Part shown: one piece after another, positions 36,393 through 49,800 of the stretch
Layout of the letters: each line of letters begins with the position of its first letter
Position numbering within the stretch: the stretch's first letter is position 1
Program-made: the position numbers and the translations under genes
NCBI GenBank assembly: GCA_963969345.1
Contig: OZ017768.1
Coordinates: 1,364,001-1,428,000, forward strand
Source: Turbatrix aceti
Taxonomy: Eukaryota; Nematoda; Chromadorea; Rhabditida; Panagrolaimidae
Length of the DNA: 64,000 bases
Direction of reading: 5' to 3'
Notes under the pieces: model-generated
Told to the model about the DNA's origin: nothing
Databases searched by the model: none
Seen by the model: only the letters and a program-made list of their open reading frames with translations

Positions 36393-37890
36393 ATATAGTA
36401 TACCGAATATCCAATATATTTTACTAGTATATATTTTAGCATATATAACATATTTGTAAACACATCTTAAATTCCCCCTGTACATTTTAAGAATACGATG
36501 ATGTTAAAACATCCAAATATTTAGAAATCACAAAGAAAGCATTCATGCCCTCATATCCAGCACTCAAAGGTTATTTCTTGATTAATGTTGTGTAGTCCTG
36601 ATTGGTGCATATCAATTACACCACAACACAAATGCCACCACATATGTAAGAAAAGAATCATTTGTATTCTCTACCCGCATCATCATGCTGCTTTGTGTTA
36701 CTGCTATTGTTGATGCCGTCGCTTCCTATTTTATGCTGCCTTACTCACAACTCATTTTGTTGCGTTTTTATCATCCCCAACCAATCAAATAAGCCGAAAC
36801 ATTATATTACATTTTTTTCGTCTAAATATTTTTTACAAATGCACTGGAGGCATTTTTGACTATTTCCATGTGAAAAGACGAATGTGTTAACCCAATTTTA
36901 ATTGCGTTAAATCTTCCGTTAAAAATAATTCATCACTTCGTTTGTTTTGGTTCACTTATATATTATGTGTATATGTGTGGGTAGCAATTGATAGCGTTCA
37001 ATGCTATCAATGTGTTTTTTTCGGCCGACGTAAAAATTCCTTCATCTTCTACTGCTTCTTTACAAATTTTTTTGTTGGCTCTGGCTTCACCCAATTGACT
37101 ACTGCCAAACGAGTAATGCCGTGCCGTAAAAGCACACTACAACATGGTGTTGCCAGAGGCCCTCGATGAAATTGATGACAACCACTTGTGCGAAAAAATG
37201 ATGGTTCATTCACTCAATGACGAGACAAGGGTGTGTTTTTTTGCATTAAGTTTATTCCAAACCACGAGATTTGTCTGCACAAATAACTAAATTTTTTAGG
37301 TCAATTTTCGACATTCATACTTTTTGAAAATATTCATTAAAAATTTTTTTCAAGGTTGGAGTACCATTTTTTAATGAAAACTTTTTGATGGGAAAACACA
37401 AATAAATAAAAAATAAATGTGCCAAAAATTACTCCGTCGTCCAAAATCAAGCATGCTGCGCGCACTTTGTTTTTTTTCTGTTTGAGAGTACATTTTTCTT
37501 TCTGGCCTAAACTCTCTCCTGTTTACTTTTCGGATCCACGAATTAGATCCTTTTACGTCATCCATACTTTGTTTTCGTCAGTTATCTAAAAAATTATCCC
37601 AACAACAAACATTTTTCATGAATGACAACCCACCCCTTCCAGTCATTTTTTTAATCTCTCCGGTTTCTATCCTAAAAATACTTACATTAGTTATACATTT
37701 TGACGTCGCTTAGCGTGTCGGGATGTCATATTTTTCCATATTATGTTTACCCCCGAATGAGCGTCGTTTTAGGTGACAGTCAGCCAAGCTACTACGTGTC
37801 AAAGTGGCCCAAGATCGTGGCTTTCCTTTCCTGCTTTTTCTCTGGCATCGCTTTTGCCTCTATCGTCTGCATCGTCGTGGTTATCGTCGT

Positions 37891-40800
37891 ATGCTGTCGA
37901 CGACACCACCGCTCTTACAGTCCCGTACAGCCTCCGTGCAACAACCCTCGGTTGACGACGTTCCGGTCACCATTACGGGTATCAAACGTGGCTACGCTCC
38001 GGTTGAGGTCCTCACTGCCGAGATATCTTACGCAGATTACTTTCGACCGAATCCGAGTGACTGGATTGTGATACAATTGGCTGGGCAACATGTTTTTGAT
38101 GTGTACTTTGCGGTCCAGGCTGTACCGATTGGAGCTGACGAAAGTTGTGGTTCTCAGGTGGGGGCTACTGATGACAAGACACCGTTGCTGGATAAGGCAC
38201 CAAAGAAAACCGCGAAGAAGTTGAAGACGGCGTTTGATTTGAGCAAAATTAATGTATGTATTTTTTTGTAAAAAAAATTTGTGGCAAAAAAATTGTTAAA
38301 TATAATTTTTGTGTTAATTTGCACTAAAATAGCTGGAAAACTTTTTCCACTTGAGACCATGCGGAATCTCCAACATTTTCTATTATTGCATGTTGCGCGC
38401 ACTTTTGAAATCTTACGATCACTTGCCAGTTCCAAATTCCAAATTTTTTACAACCATTACTATTATGGAACCAGGCCCACCCCTTCGTCTCTTCTTCCGA
38501 ATTAAATTCTTCATTTTTGCTTGACATTAAACAAAGATTTAAGAAATGTTTGCTCCCAGCACCACCTATTTACCATCCAAGCTGATTAGCAGACTGCCCT
38601 GCCGTTTGTTTCCAGCCAGACTTTGCTCCTTTTCTCTTCGGAGCGTATAGGGTGTCGTAATTGGGGCTGGAGTAAGCGCTTACGTTTGTCACCGACAACT
38701 ACCAGGTAGTACCACCACCAATATTAGCAGCCATTCTGCCGTTGGGCGTTCTTCACACTTTTTTTCTTTTAGTTTTAGTTCTATTGATTGCTTCATTATT
38801 CTTCCGTCACTCATGTCAGTCAGCCGTGAACATTCCATATTCCATTCACGTGGCAAAAACTAGTTGGAACTGTATAGTTATGTTATAGGGGGTGGTGCGT
38901 TAAGAAAGTTAAGAATTTAGAAACTTTTGTTTTTAACGTAAAAAATTTTTGGAGGTTAGTAGGGTTTTTGGACCTGTGGATCCAGATTCTGATTTAATGT
39001 AAGGTTTTCCACTTGAGATCATACTATATTATTATACTTAATATACATATATAAACTATTTATAATATACGTGGTAGTTCTATATTATATGTTTTGATAT
39101 AGTGTGTGTATATGTATTTCAATCCACATACTTGATTACACATACATATATTTCATATCATACACTAAGCTTAATACCATATTATATTTAAAATATAGGT
39201 TGAACATGTAATATATTGTTCAATGTCTGTCTCCCCTTTCCGTCGTTGTAGCCTTCCTTTGTAGACTACTGTTTAAAACAATGACCTTCTTCCTTTTCCT
39301 GCTTGTCAGTCTGACGGAGCTTGCATGCATAATTCATGTCATGGGTGGGGAAATATGTGCATATTTGGAAGCCAAGAGAGAAAGCGAGAAGCGACTCAAA
39401 TGCCGCTGGCGATCGCGTCGACTTTTTTTTGGCGGTTTTGTACTTTTTTAAGTACCACTTCCACTGACGTTAGCTAAAGAATAGACTTTTTGATGAACCT
39501 GGTTATTTTTGGATCCAAAACTTTTTTCCATAAAGAATACTTTTTTTTTAGTTAAAAATGTACATTTTCTTTTTTTGCGCGTTTGAAACTGCACTTTTTT
39601 GTTTTTTCTGCCTGTTTTAATTTTTTTTTAATTCCAGCACGTTCAAATTGTGTTTTTTTGCCGCTCTTGAAGCCACTTCATTTCAATTTTTTTCAATGCC
39701 TGTCCCAAAAGACGCAGTACATGTGTTTCAATTTGTATACTTCTTTTTTTTATCTGCTATAAGATATTGCAAAAAATGTACAATTCAGTTGCGTGCTACT
39801 AGACCATAACTTTCAAATAATTAATTGCATTTGAATTAATGAAAAGTGTGAATTGCATTTTTTGATCTTTTTGAACTTAACAAAATTTTTTTTTTAAATT
39901 TGTCAAAAACTGTTATTTATATTTAGCAATATGTATTTTTTTGCAAATTAGTTATATTTTGATTGATTGATTGCGAACACAATCAAAAAATTTTACAAAA
40001 CCTAATTTTTATTTTTGGAATCCTTGCACTGTATTTTCTGTGTAGACGCATTTCATAGGACAAAAATGCTTTTAGCTCCCTTGGATACGAACAAAAAAGG
40101 ATCCTTATGTCAGTTTTTATTTTCATTTTAGGAAGCCATTTTTTATGGTCAAGTTTTTTTTCAACAGTTTTCAAAGTACACAATGAAGTCGTTGTTTGCT
40201 TTTTGCCGCTTTTTATAAAGAACGCACCTTTTGAATTTTTTTACTATTTTTTGAACAATTATAAAAATGTTACTCCCACAACAAAAAAAATGTCTTTTTT
40301 TCAACAAAAAAAATGTCTTTTTTTTGGTGCCATTAAATTTTTACAAGCGCAGTAGTCGTTTTTCTCTCACAGATTTCTTGAACGTGATAAACGTCCCCTT
40401 AAGCAACAGTTGTGTTTACGACCTGTCTACGAGTCGATTTAGGACGGCCGACAAGGCTTTTTTACAACTTTAAATGTTTTGAGCCTGAATTGTTCCCCAC
40501 TTCCTGAAAGGTTTAATTCTGTGATACAAAAATGTAGTCTTTCTTCAGAGAACTCAGCCTATGGCGGTCGAAGTACCAAAAATTTTATTAGAAACTTTCT
40601 AGAAGCCAAATTTAAAGAATCAGTTTTTTTTAAATCGGCGCAGATTTAGACCTTAGGGGTAGAGAACAATTTTTGGTCAAAATATTTGAATGTGTAAAAA
40701 AGCTTTCGCAGACGTGCTTTAATCAAGGCGCATGATCTCATCTATTTTTGGTCTAACGCATTTTATTTTTGCTTGTGCCAAGTTTTTGTTTTTCCTTGTG

Positions 40801-43800
40801 CACAAATTGTTGGTTACATCTTGTTGCGTCAAAGGTTATCGACCTGTAAATTTATTATTGTACTTTTTGTAGTGGAAACACATTTTAAAATATCTACATA
40901 TAATTTAGGCAACTATTATGTATTCAAAAAAGTTAAAGGCAGAGTCTAAACAGGGCCGAAAATTTGCGGTTGAAGCTCGGCCCGCTTCGGCGCAAAAAAA
41001 ATAATAAATAACCTTTTGTTATTGTCACAAAACGGTATTATACCATCCATTTCTTTGCAAAAATTGTCTATATCCGACAAATCAATACACAAGTTTGCAA
41101 TAAGATGCGCATAGAACGATGGCATGTGCATTTGCACACTTTTTTCATTGAACCTGTATGTTTGGGAAAACTTTGCCGGCTTCAATGACATTTATAGCAT
41201 CCAAGACGTATAATACATACATAGTACGTCCATGTAAAATATTTTGCGCATAGAAAAGCGACGGTGTTCGTCACTTTTGGCGCGCTTTTTCTTACCTGTT
41301 CGTCGTTTTAGCCAAAACGGGTCTAACTGAGTTGTCACATTGGGGTCCGGTCCGAGTTGGGCAGAGGTCAGGCATGCACTTTGTGTTGTTGGTTGTTGGA
41401 TGACCTAAAACTCTGGTTGAATATAACAGGTTCCAAAACAACTGCCCAACTTATTTTCCATTTTTACGACGGAACCTACCTGAACAGATGAAAAACAAAA
41501 GTGACCGACAAATGTATCCTTTGTTTTTTTTGCCTTTTGGCGTGATGTGTGTTCTAAAAATGTGCATACTGACCATGACTTTTTCTTGCGTCTGATAAGT
41601 AAATATAATTATATAAAAATGTATGCATGGTATATAAACTATTCTGACATATAATATCAAATCTCATTTGCCTAAACGCTGTTGCTTACTAGCATTGGTT
41701 GAAGACAATATTGAAATAATGTAGGCGCAATGAGTGAGTGGGTTGGCAAAAAAGAAAGTTAGTGGTCAAAAATAACGACGAGTAAAGAAAACTTGATACA
41801 ATTTTGTGTAGGTAGTAAATGTTATACATGGAACAAGGTTACCTTACATGTTTGTTTGTATTTATTTACATACAAATTAGATTTTTCTTTTTCGCGAACG
41901 GATTTTTCACAAATTTATTTCTTTTGCGTTTCGAACAGATAAACACAAAAATTTATAATGGGGGTTCCTTTTGACCTTGATGACCGAGCTTTTCTTTTTT
42001 AAATAAAAATCTCAATTAAGGCAGTTGTTTGTTGTCCTCGTTAATTGAACTGTCTGACTTGATTAAATTTTTTTCACCGTAAGCTGGGGTGTTATTTTGT
42101 TTCTGGCAGCTAACCGGAAAAAAAACAAGCAGTGCCGTAAACAGTAATTTTAAAATTAATGCCCGCTTTGATTTGACGTTTTTTCAACGTACTTCTTTTT
42201 TTACAATAATTTTGTATCTTTCAGCTCGCACCCCGAAATTTCTACCAACTTGCCTACGTTCAGCGCTCGACGCAAGACGTCCTCGTCACCTCATCAGTCT
42301 TTTACGTGGAAGTACCCGTGTACCCTGGGATGGCCATGGTTTCAGCCTGCGACCGGCAGATGCGCACGTCATCGACCATTCATAACTTTGGCCCTGTTAT
42401 CAGGCATCAGCCCAATACTGCGTCGTCGTCGTCGCAGATCAGGTCGTACGCTTCCAACGCGGCTGCTTTGGCTGCTATTCGGGCTAAGAAGCCTTCGTGG
42501 AGGAGCTGTGTGTTTTTAAAACCTTTTTAACGTTAGAAATTTAACCAAAAAAGGTTTTTTTAGTTCTTTGCGGGTCATCAGCCCTCGTCGATGGTCAATG
42601 GACTTCTGAAGCCGCAACCCAACTTCTACTGCCTCCTGACGGCAACGATGACGAAGACGACTACGAGGACGAAGGCTGCGATGAGGATGCGTCAATTTCA
42701 TTGATTCGACAACGATCGACGTCTGAAGGCGAACATTACATTTTGGATCAGGATGGCGAAGATTTAGAAAGTCAATGTAAGGTGGGTAAATTTTTGACCT
42801 TGTAAAAGAAATTTAAAAAATATCAATGGGGTCCAAAAAATATTGTTTTTGCACTTTTAGATTTTTTTGTAGTATTTTTTCTATTTTGTTTACCGGTGTC
42901 ATGCCACATTCTGCAAAAATTCAAATTCTAACGTTAGCTTTACGATACACAATTCTTGACGTCACCTGGAAAAAATGAGTCGAGGGGTTTGAAGGGTTTT
43001 CATTTTGCTAAGTGCTTTGCCGCAACGAAATGATTCGTTTTTTGCAATGGCATCTATTTATAAGTTGAATGCTGTCTTGTTGTCCCGTGTTGTCGTTGGT
43101 GATGATAGTCAGGATGACTATGGCGACCCAGCCTTGTCGCTTGCCAATTGTGTGAGATGAGATGATGATCGCATAGCAATACATTTATTTAATTCTGCAT
43201 CACATGGGGTCACAGACATGTGATGTGATGTTTTTCTGCAGCGCGGTTGACTGCCAACAACAACCGTAGTATATAGAAGCCAGTTTTGCAACACAATGTT
43301 TTTTCTGTTTGTAGAAGGATATTTTTGCTAAAATTTATGTAAATCACCTCGTTTTTTAAACCTAGTTAGCATGCGGATCGCAAAATGTATGTACATTTTT
43401 GCGTGCGTGGAAAGTATGCCATATACAAATGTCACTTTTGCTGATACTAAAAAATATTTATTGCCAATTTGGTGTTAAAACATTATTTTTGCTTAGAATT
43501 TTTTTTTAGTGAAATGTTACTTTTGGTTCATGAGATTCATTTTTTTTCTTGTGTCAAATAAAAAATTGAATTTTTGCATTACAATTTTTTTATTTGTGGC
43601 GTATTTTCTTATGAATGAAAGAAAATACTCATTTCTCAAATTAGGACATTGCAGGGGAGGCGTAACGATAATACAACGGATGTGGTATAAATTAGACATG
43701 CAAACGAGGGTAAGAGGTCGAGATTTTGAGGAGGCGTGTTTTTTTTTATAAATAGTTTTTCAAATTATAATGTAAGCCATACTACAGGTTTGTTTCCGAT

Positions 43801-46800
43801 TTGCATAAGTGAAAAAATACAGTACATACAAAGTGTCCGAACAAACATAAATATGAAATAATTTATTGTCTAAGATTGCCATGGTATTTTATGAGAAAAT
43901 TTTCAAAATTTTCGGAATTTTTTTCGTTGTATTTCTGATGAAAATCTGCTAAATAATTCTAGAAATTGAATGAAAGTGCAAAAACGTTTTACCCTTTTTT
44001 TCTGGTTTATCGTTCTTCTGGATCACTTTTGTTTGACTTCGTAGAAATTGACGTGTTTTGCTTTGAAACTCTTCGACTTCGTGTAAATGAGATCCATTAA
44101 CTCGAAAAGTCGGTTGTTATTCAGCCTTCTACAGACAGTCAGTTTGTTTCGTCTTGTCTGAAAGTTACGTAACCTAAAACACAAACAAGACGCGTCACTG
44201 GCGGCGACAACTGTTTTATGTTATATCCGATTCCACTTTTTATACGGTATCCGATGCGGCATACATACTCACATTATCGCATCGGTTTTCACCTTGGGTC
44301 TTCCATTTCACACTTCAAGACAAAAAAAAACATACTTACGGTCTTGTGACGAGGAGGTTAGTATGACTTGCGTATGAACTCACATGAAACTCACAAGTCT
44401 GGAAAAAAATGTGATGCAACTTTTTTTTGGTTTTCTTTTTTTTATCGGAAAAGCAGGCATCAGGTTACTTTTTATGCCTAATGTACGCTTTCCTTCCGTT
44501 GACTTTGACTTTCTTTTCCCGGATGGAAGCATGGATGTCTTTTTTGAACGTGATTTTCATTCACGATTTTTTTGTTGACTTTGGTAATACACGCGGACGT
44601 TTGAAGTTTTTTTTTTAAAAAGTACTTTTTTTAACCTACCAGTCTTGTTTATGCGTTTTACTGAAAAAGTTTTACTTTTTTTTACACTTTATCTCTATCA
44701 AAATGTAGTTAGATGAATTACCTTCCCTGATGTTTGCGTGCCTGGAATGAGAAACGATGGCATTTGCCTTCTGTGTCGTAGCAGCAGTGAACAATAATAT
44801 TATTCTATAATATAATCGGCATTATGACGTAACGACACGGCACAAAGTAGTATGGATGTCCCTTATTGGCATTCATTCAGTTAACCGGCAAGAAAAAAAG
44901 GGGGACTTGTAGTATAGTATTAGTGGACTTTTATGTCTTATCTCTTGCAGCATGCTGTTTAATTCTCTGAATGATGCATGGATATGGCTAGAATTAGGAC
45001 CTTGATACTACGAATTACAGTGTGCGGGTAGATTTTTAGGGTTTCCAAGCAAAATCTGAGATTCGGATAGATTAGGGTATTCTGACGAAATATCATTGTC
45101 AGAATCCAAAATTCACTGTTTTGCAAGTTATTTTATTCACCGATAAACAATTTTATTATAGTTTGACAATTTATGCACTTGCACGCTGTTTTATCCACTT
45201 TTTTGAAGTGTTTGACGCAATTTTTTTCTGCGGCTGAACAATTTCCTACAAAAAATCATGCATACGGTAGTCATCCAATTTTGCAAAGTGAATGAACGGG
45301 GATGTTTTCTTTCTCGGTTTCATAGTACATTTGATACATATTTGTATGCGTCACTTTGTCTGCTCCCTGTCGGACAGGCGAGACCAAGTATCTCTCTCTC
45401 ATTCATGCCATAAAATGAGACTTCAGATGAATAGCAACTTCACTCTTAGGAGCTCAGCTGGCCGTCGTCCCCGTGCAAATGCCGTTGGTCTCTGGGCATC
45501 GGAATGCTTTTTTGCTACGGACTAGCACTTTTTTGCACGCTCATATCCCGTACTTTGTGTTCTGTTATTTTATAATTTTTCATGCTTGCTTGAAATGTTT
45601 GTTTTTTTCTGGTTTATGACTTCAAAAAAATATTGTACTTTTAAGGCGTGCTTATTTTCAAATTTGAAGCCCCGAATATAAAAAAATGAGCAATAAAATG
45701 CACGTTTGCGTGTGTTTTTATTTAATTTTTGCGTCACAGACCGTATCAGTTACGGTGTGTTATTTATTTTTTATTATCCGGCTTTAAAAACCCGGATTAA
45801 ATATGGTTTTTATAGTTTCACAAATTGTGTTCGGAAATGAGTGTTGCTTGTGTTTTTTTTCAAATCTCGAGTGAATTTATTTAGAACCCTCAATTTTTTT
45901 TAACCCATTTAAATTTTTTATCAAAATTATAAACGGAACGTACTGAAATTTTCTTAGAACAAGAATCGTTTTTTTGTACACCTTCGTAAAATTTTTACGA
46001 TCCTCTAGCCATTTTTTAGTGCATGAAATTTGTAAAATTCATAGTATTCATACATAAAAAATCCGGTTGTGTTATTAAATTTTTAGAATAAACAATTTTT
46101 ATACCACAGGAATGCATGTTCCAAACATTGTGTATTCTGTACATTTTTGAGTTCTTCTCAAAATCTATTAACCGAAAAAATATTGTTTGGTATCGTTTCG
46201 TAGTACATGCGTTTCTGCATTCCGTATGAAATTGAATTGCAAAACATAGTAGTGTTCGGAATAAATATACATATACTTATTTCAATATTTTATCGGATTT
46301 TTTAGAGGTTGATTGCTTCAACAAAAATAACAAAACCAATTGAGAAGTTGAACGTTAGTCCTAAGTTTACAAATTTACTCTCGAATAACGTTCGCAAAAG
46401 TAACGAAATATTTAGGAACAAACTTGAATGTTACTTTTCTGAAAGCAAAAGTTATGAAAAAAAATGTTACATCACTTTAGTTTTTAAATCTAAAAGTAAG
46501 TTTTTCCAATGTCGTTTCATTAAAAGTCTCGTTTTTTTGTAAAAAAAATGTATTTTGCCTTTTTCATAATTCTTGCCCTTTTTTTACCCCTTTTAGCCAG
46601 TTTCGTTCGTTACATCAGTATACTGTCAATAAAATGCCGTATTCGTCACCTAAAATCTAATAATTTTTATCGGTGTACAGAAAACAGTTTTTCTTTGAAA
46701 CTTTTTTGATATTACCCTTTCCAAAAAAGGAAACACTTATAAACAGGTTATACAAATGTTCGCTCCGAAAAAAAACGAATGTGTTGCTCACTTTTTCCTT

Positions 46801-49800
46801 AACCGTAAAAAACAGCGTTCTCCTAACATCGTTATTGGCACTTTGCAGAGTCGGAGTCAGACACATTATACCAGGAACATATTTAATGGAGTAGGAAGGA
46901 AAGGCTAGACTAATAATACGAGTGTGCGTCCTAAAAATACATATTTCTACGAAAAATGTTATTTAACCACTGATGTTAGTATTTAAATTTCATGTTAAGG
47001 GGTATTTGGTAGTTAGAGTTGTTGTTGAAAAGATTTGTAAGATTGCGTAGTATTTAGTAGTTTTTTTTCGAGCTCTAATACATACGTGGTGGTCGTTAGG
47101 AAAGAAAAGGAAAGGCATTTGTAGAAAGGAAATGCGTAAAATGGAGGGATGTTTGAACACAAACAGCATCATGCTGTATGTTATGTATCATCACGCAACA
47201 TGTTCAGTTGACGACTGATAGATCTGCGGTAGAATAAAATGATATTCGAACCTACATATTTAGGAGAAAAAAGTTCTGAAGATGTGTTTTGGATGAAACG
47301 TCACTTTTTTTGCAAGTGTCAGTTTTTTTTGCTCCATCATCGTCGTCAGATGAGTAAAAGAACACTTATACTTTGTTTTATGTAAAATAACACCCTTTTT
47401 GTGATGTCACAAAACGACAAAATCAAATTTCCATTATCAGCTCCAGCAAGAGGCTAATTTGGTTACACTCGACCCAATCCAACCCCTTTTGCAGCGGTCG
47501 AATGATGATGATTACTTTTATCAATTTATTATTTAGCTTTGCTTGACTCACGACACAGTCTTTTCCCTCTGATTAGGTTTAGCATGTGTAAGCATGCATA
47601 TTAATATGTGTATGCATACTGTCGCTTCGCCTCGTGCCGCAACGTATTTAGTAGCAATCGGGCATGCAGCTGTAAAGGTCATGTTTTTTTTTACTTTCTT
47701 GAGTCGTATGACTCTGACGGGGACTGGGGTGGCATATATTATTGTAATAGATAATTTGTGTAAAGCATGACCGGTCTGCCCAGCAGCTCATTTTGAATCA
47801 TTTCTTTCATAAAATTGGTAATGCGAAAAATTATTCTGTTTTCGGCTTTTTTTTCTTTTGTTTTCGTTGTTTTTGCTTTTGACTTCCTTTTTCTTTGATT
47901 AAAATTATTTTTTTGACCCGTGTCATTCGTGCAGAAAAATTTGGCTGTATTCACGGAATTGAAGGTGCTTTTTGAATTTTCTGGGTTTTGGTGACCTTTA
48001 GTTTTTTTTCTTTGTTGTTGCAAAAAAATTGGGAAAATCATTTTAGAGTACGCTTCAAAAAAAAATAACACATATTTTCCCGTATTTTTTTTCAACTGTT
48101 GTGTAACAAAAAATTATATAAAAATTACTGTATGAAAAATGAACAGGTGCCATTTTTGAAGTCCGAATTTGAAAAGGGTCAAAAAGTAAAAAAAAAATTT
48201 TCAATGCCTTGAAATCGAAAATAATGTTGGAAAAAAGTATTGGACCCCGATTCCGACCCTTTGAAAAAGACATTTTTTGCGTCAAAAATACGGTAGAAGT
48301 AACTTTGACGACGACTTGTTGCTTACATATTTATATACATCAATCAAAACTTTCAATACATAATTCCAAGTGCCTTTTTGTTTTTTTTGTGTATGTAGTC
48401 AGACAAGGAAAAGAAAAGTAGTTGTTTGTTGGCACTTTACTCTGTTCCAGTCGACAGTTGACATACTTCATTGGAAATTAATTTGCCGTGCTTTTTTTTC
48501 TCCTGATGCTGTGACGTCGTAGCTCGTGCTCGTGCCATTTGGCCTCTCTTCTGGGATGGTCATTATGAAACTCTGCCTTTTTTTCGGTTCGGTTCACATT
48601 TATTTGGTATACGGTTGTTCAGACCAGACCAGACTTTTGACCTCCTCAAAAAAATTTTTTTTTTCTCCGTTTCCTGTTATCCGTATTCCAAAAATCATGC
48701 AACAGGCAAATCAGCGAATTCGTTAATTTTATTTCCTTCTAATGAGCTACAAAAAAATTAGGGCACACGGATTAGATGATGTTATTGCGTGCCAACTGGG
48801 CTCATGCACAAAATGAAAAAAAGTTTAAACAAGCCAGACATTTTTTCTTCGCTCTTGCAGCGATTTTTTATTCCGCAATAAATTTTTTCAGTGGAATACA
48901 AATTTTTTATGGGGTTTACGGCAGAAATTCAAATTTATAAGAATTTGTTGTTCAACAAAAAAATACTAGAACATGTGCATAATCCATGATTTCTCCTTTT
49001 CTCTGGTTCAGTCGCCATTGGCGCATCGCGAAATAAAATGTGTGTTTGTCTAGTAAAAAAAATAAACAAACAACGTAATTGTTTTTGAGAACACTTATTT
49101 TGTTTGTTTGTACTGGTCTCCACATGTATTTAATTTTCAGTGAACTTTGTGTATGTATGTACCGTAATCAATTAGTTGTGCCTACAATTTGATGGAAGAG
49201 TACACAAACTATGTACATAAACTTTTTTCTCCGTTTTTTTGTTGCCATTGACATTGTCTGATGAGGGTGGATGGTGGTTTTGTTTTGGTGGTGAGTAATT
49301 AAAAAAATAGATTGGGGTAGTTGTCAAAAATAGAATCTTTTGGTTTTTGCTTTTTTTGAGTTCAAATTTATTTTCTAATATGTACCAAAAAAATAACGTA
49401 AAAACGTAAAACGAGTTAACAAAAAAATTCTTTCCAGTTTTATCATTTTAGGTATTTTTTCGTCTAAAAAACCTAAAAAAATTGTTCGTAATATTTTTGC
49501 ACCAAAAAAAGCATCGATTCTATTCAACCATAAAACATGATAACATTGATGATCCCGAAATTTCTGGCCTCCATTAATGTTCATAACACAGGATTAGAAG
49601 GAGGGAGTTACATTGTATCTAAAAAAAGTGCCAAAAAAAATTTTACATTCTTGCAATTCGGTTTCAAATTTGTGCTCCTCTCTATAGTTTCACATGCCGT
49701 GTTGGTTGTTATTTTTCTGTTTTCATCCATCTCTCGATGAATGTGGCTGATGACAATGAGTTAATTATCATCAGTACGGCATTCGGAGTTCTTATTTGGT

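Larger units (their letters stand above)
35937..37756. other. intergenic region between divergent UBAC2 and SKICH genes
   Basis: No coding exon was recognised. It contains the two foldbacks at 36242-36266 and 36369-36392, a TA-rich stretch around 36283-36460 and probably the promoters of both flanking genes. Confidence 0.5.
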
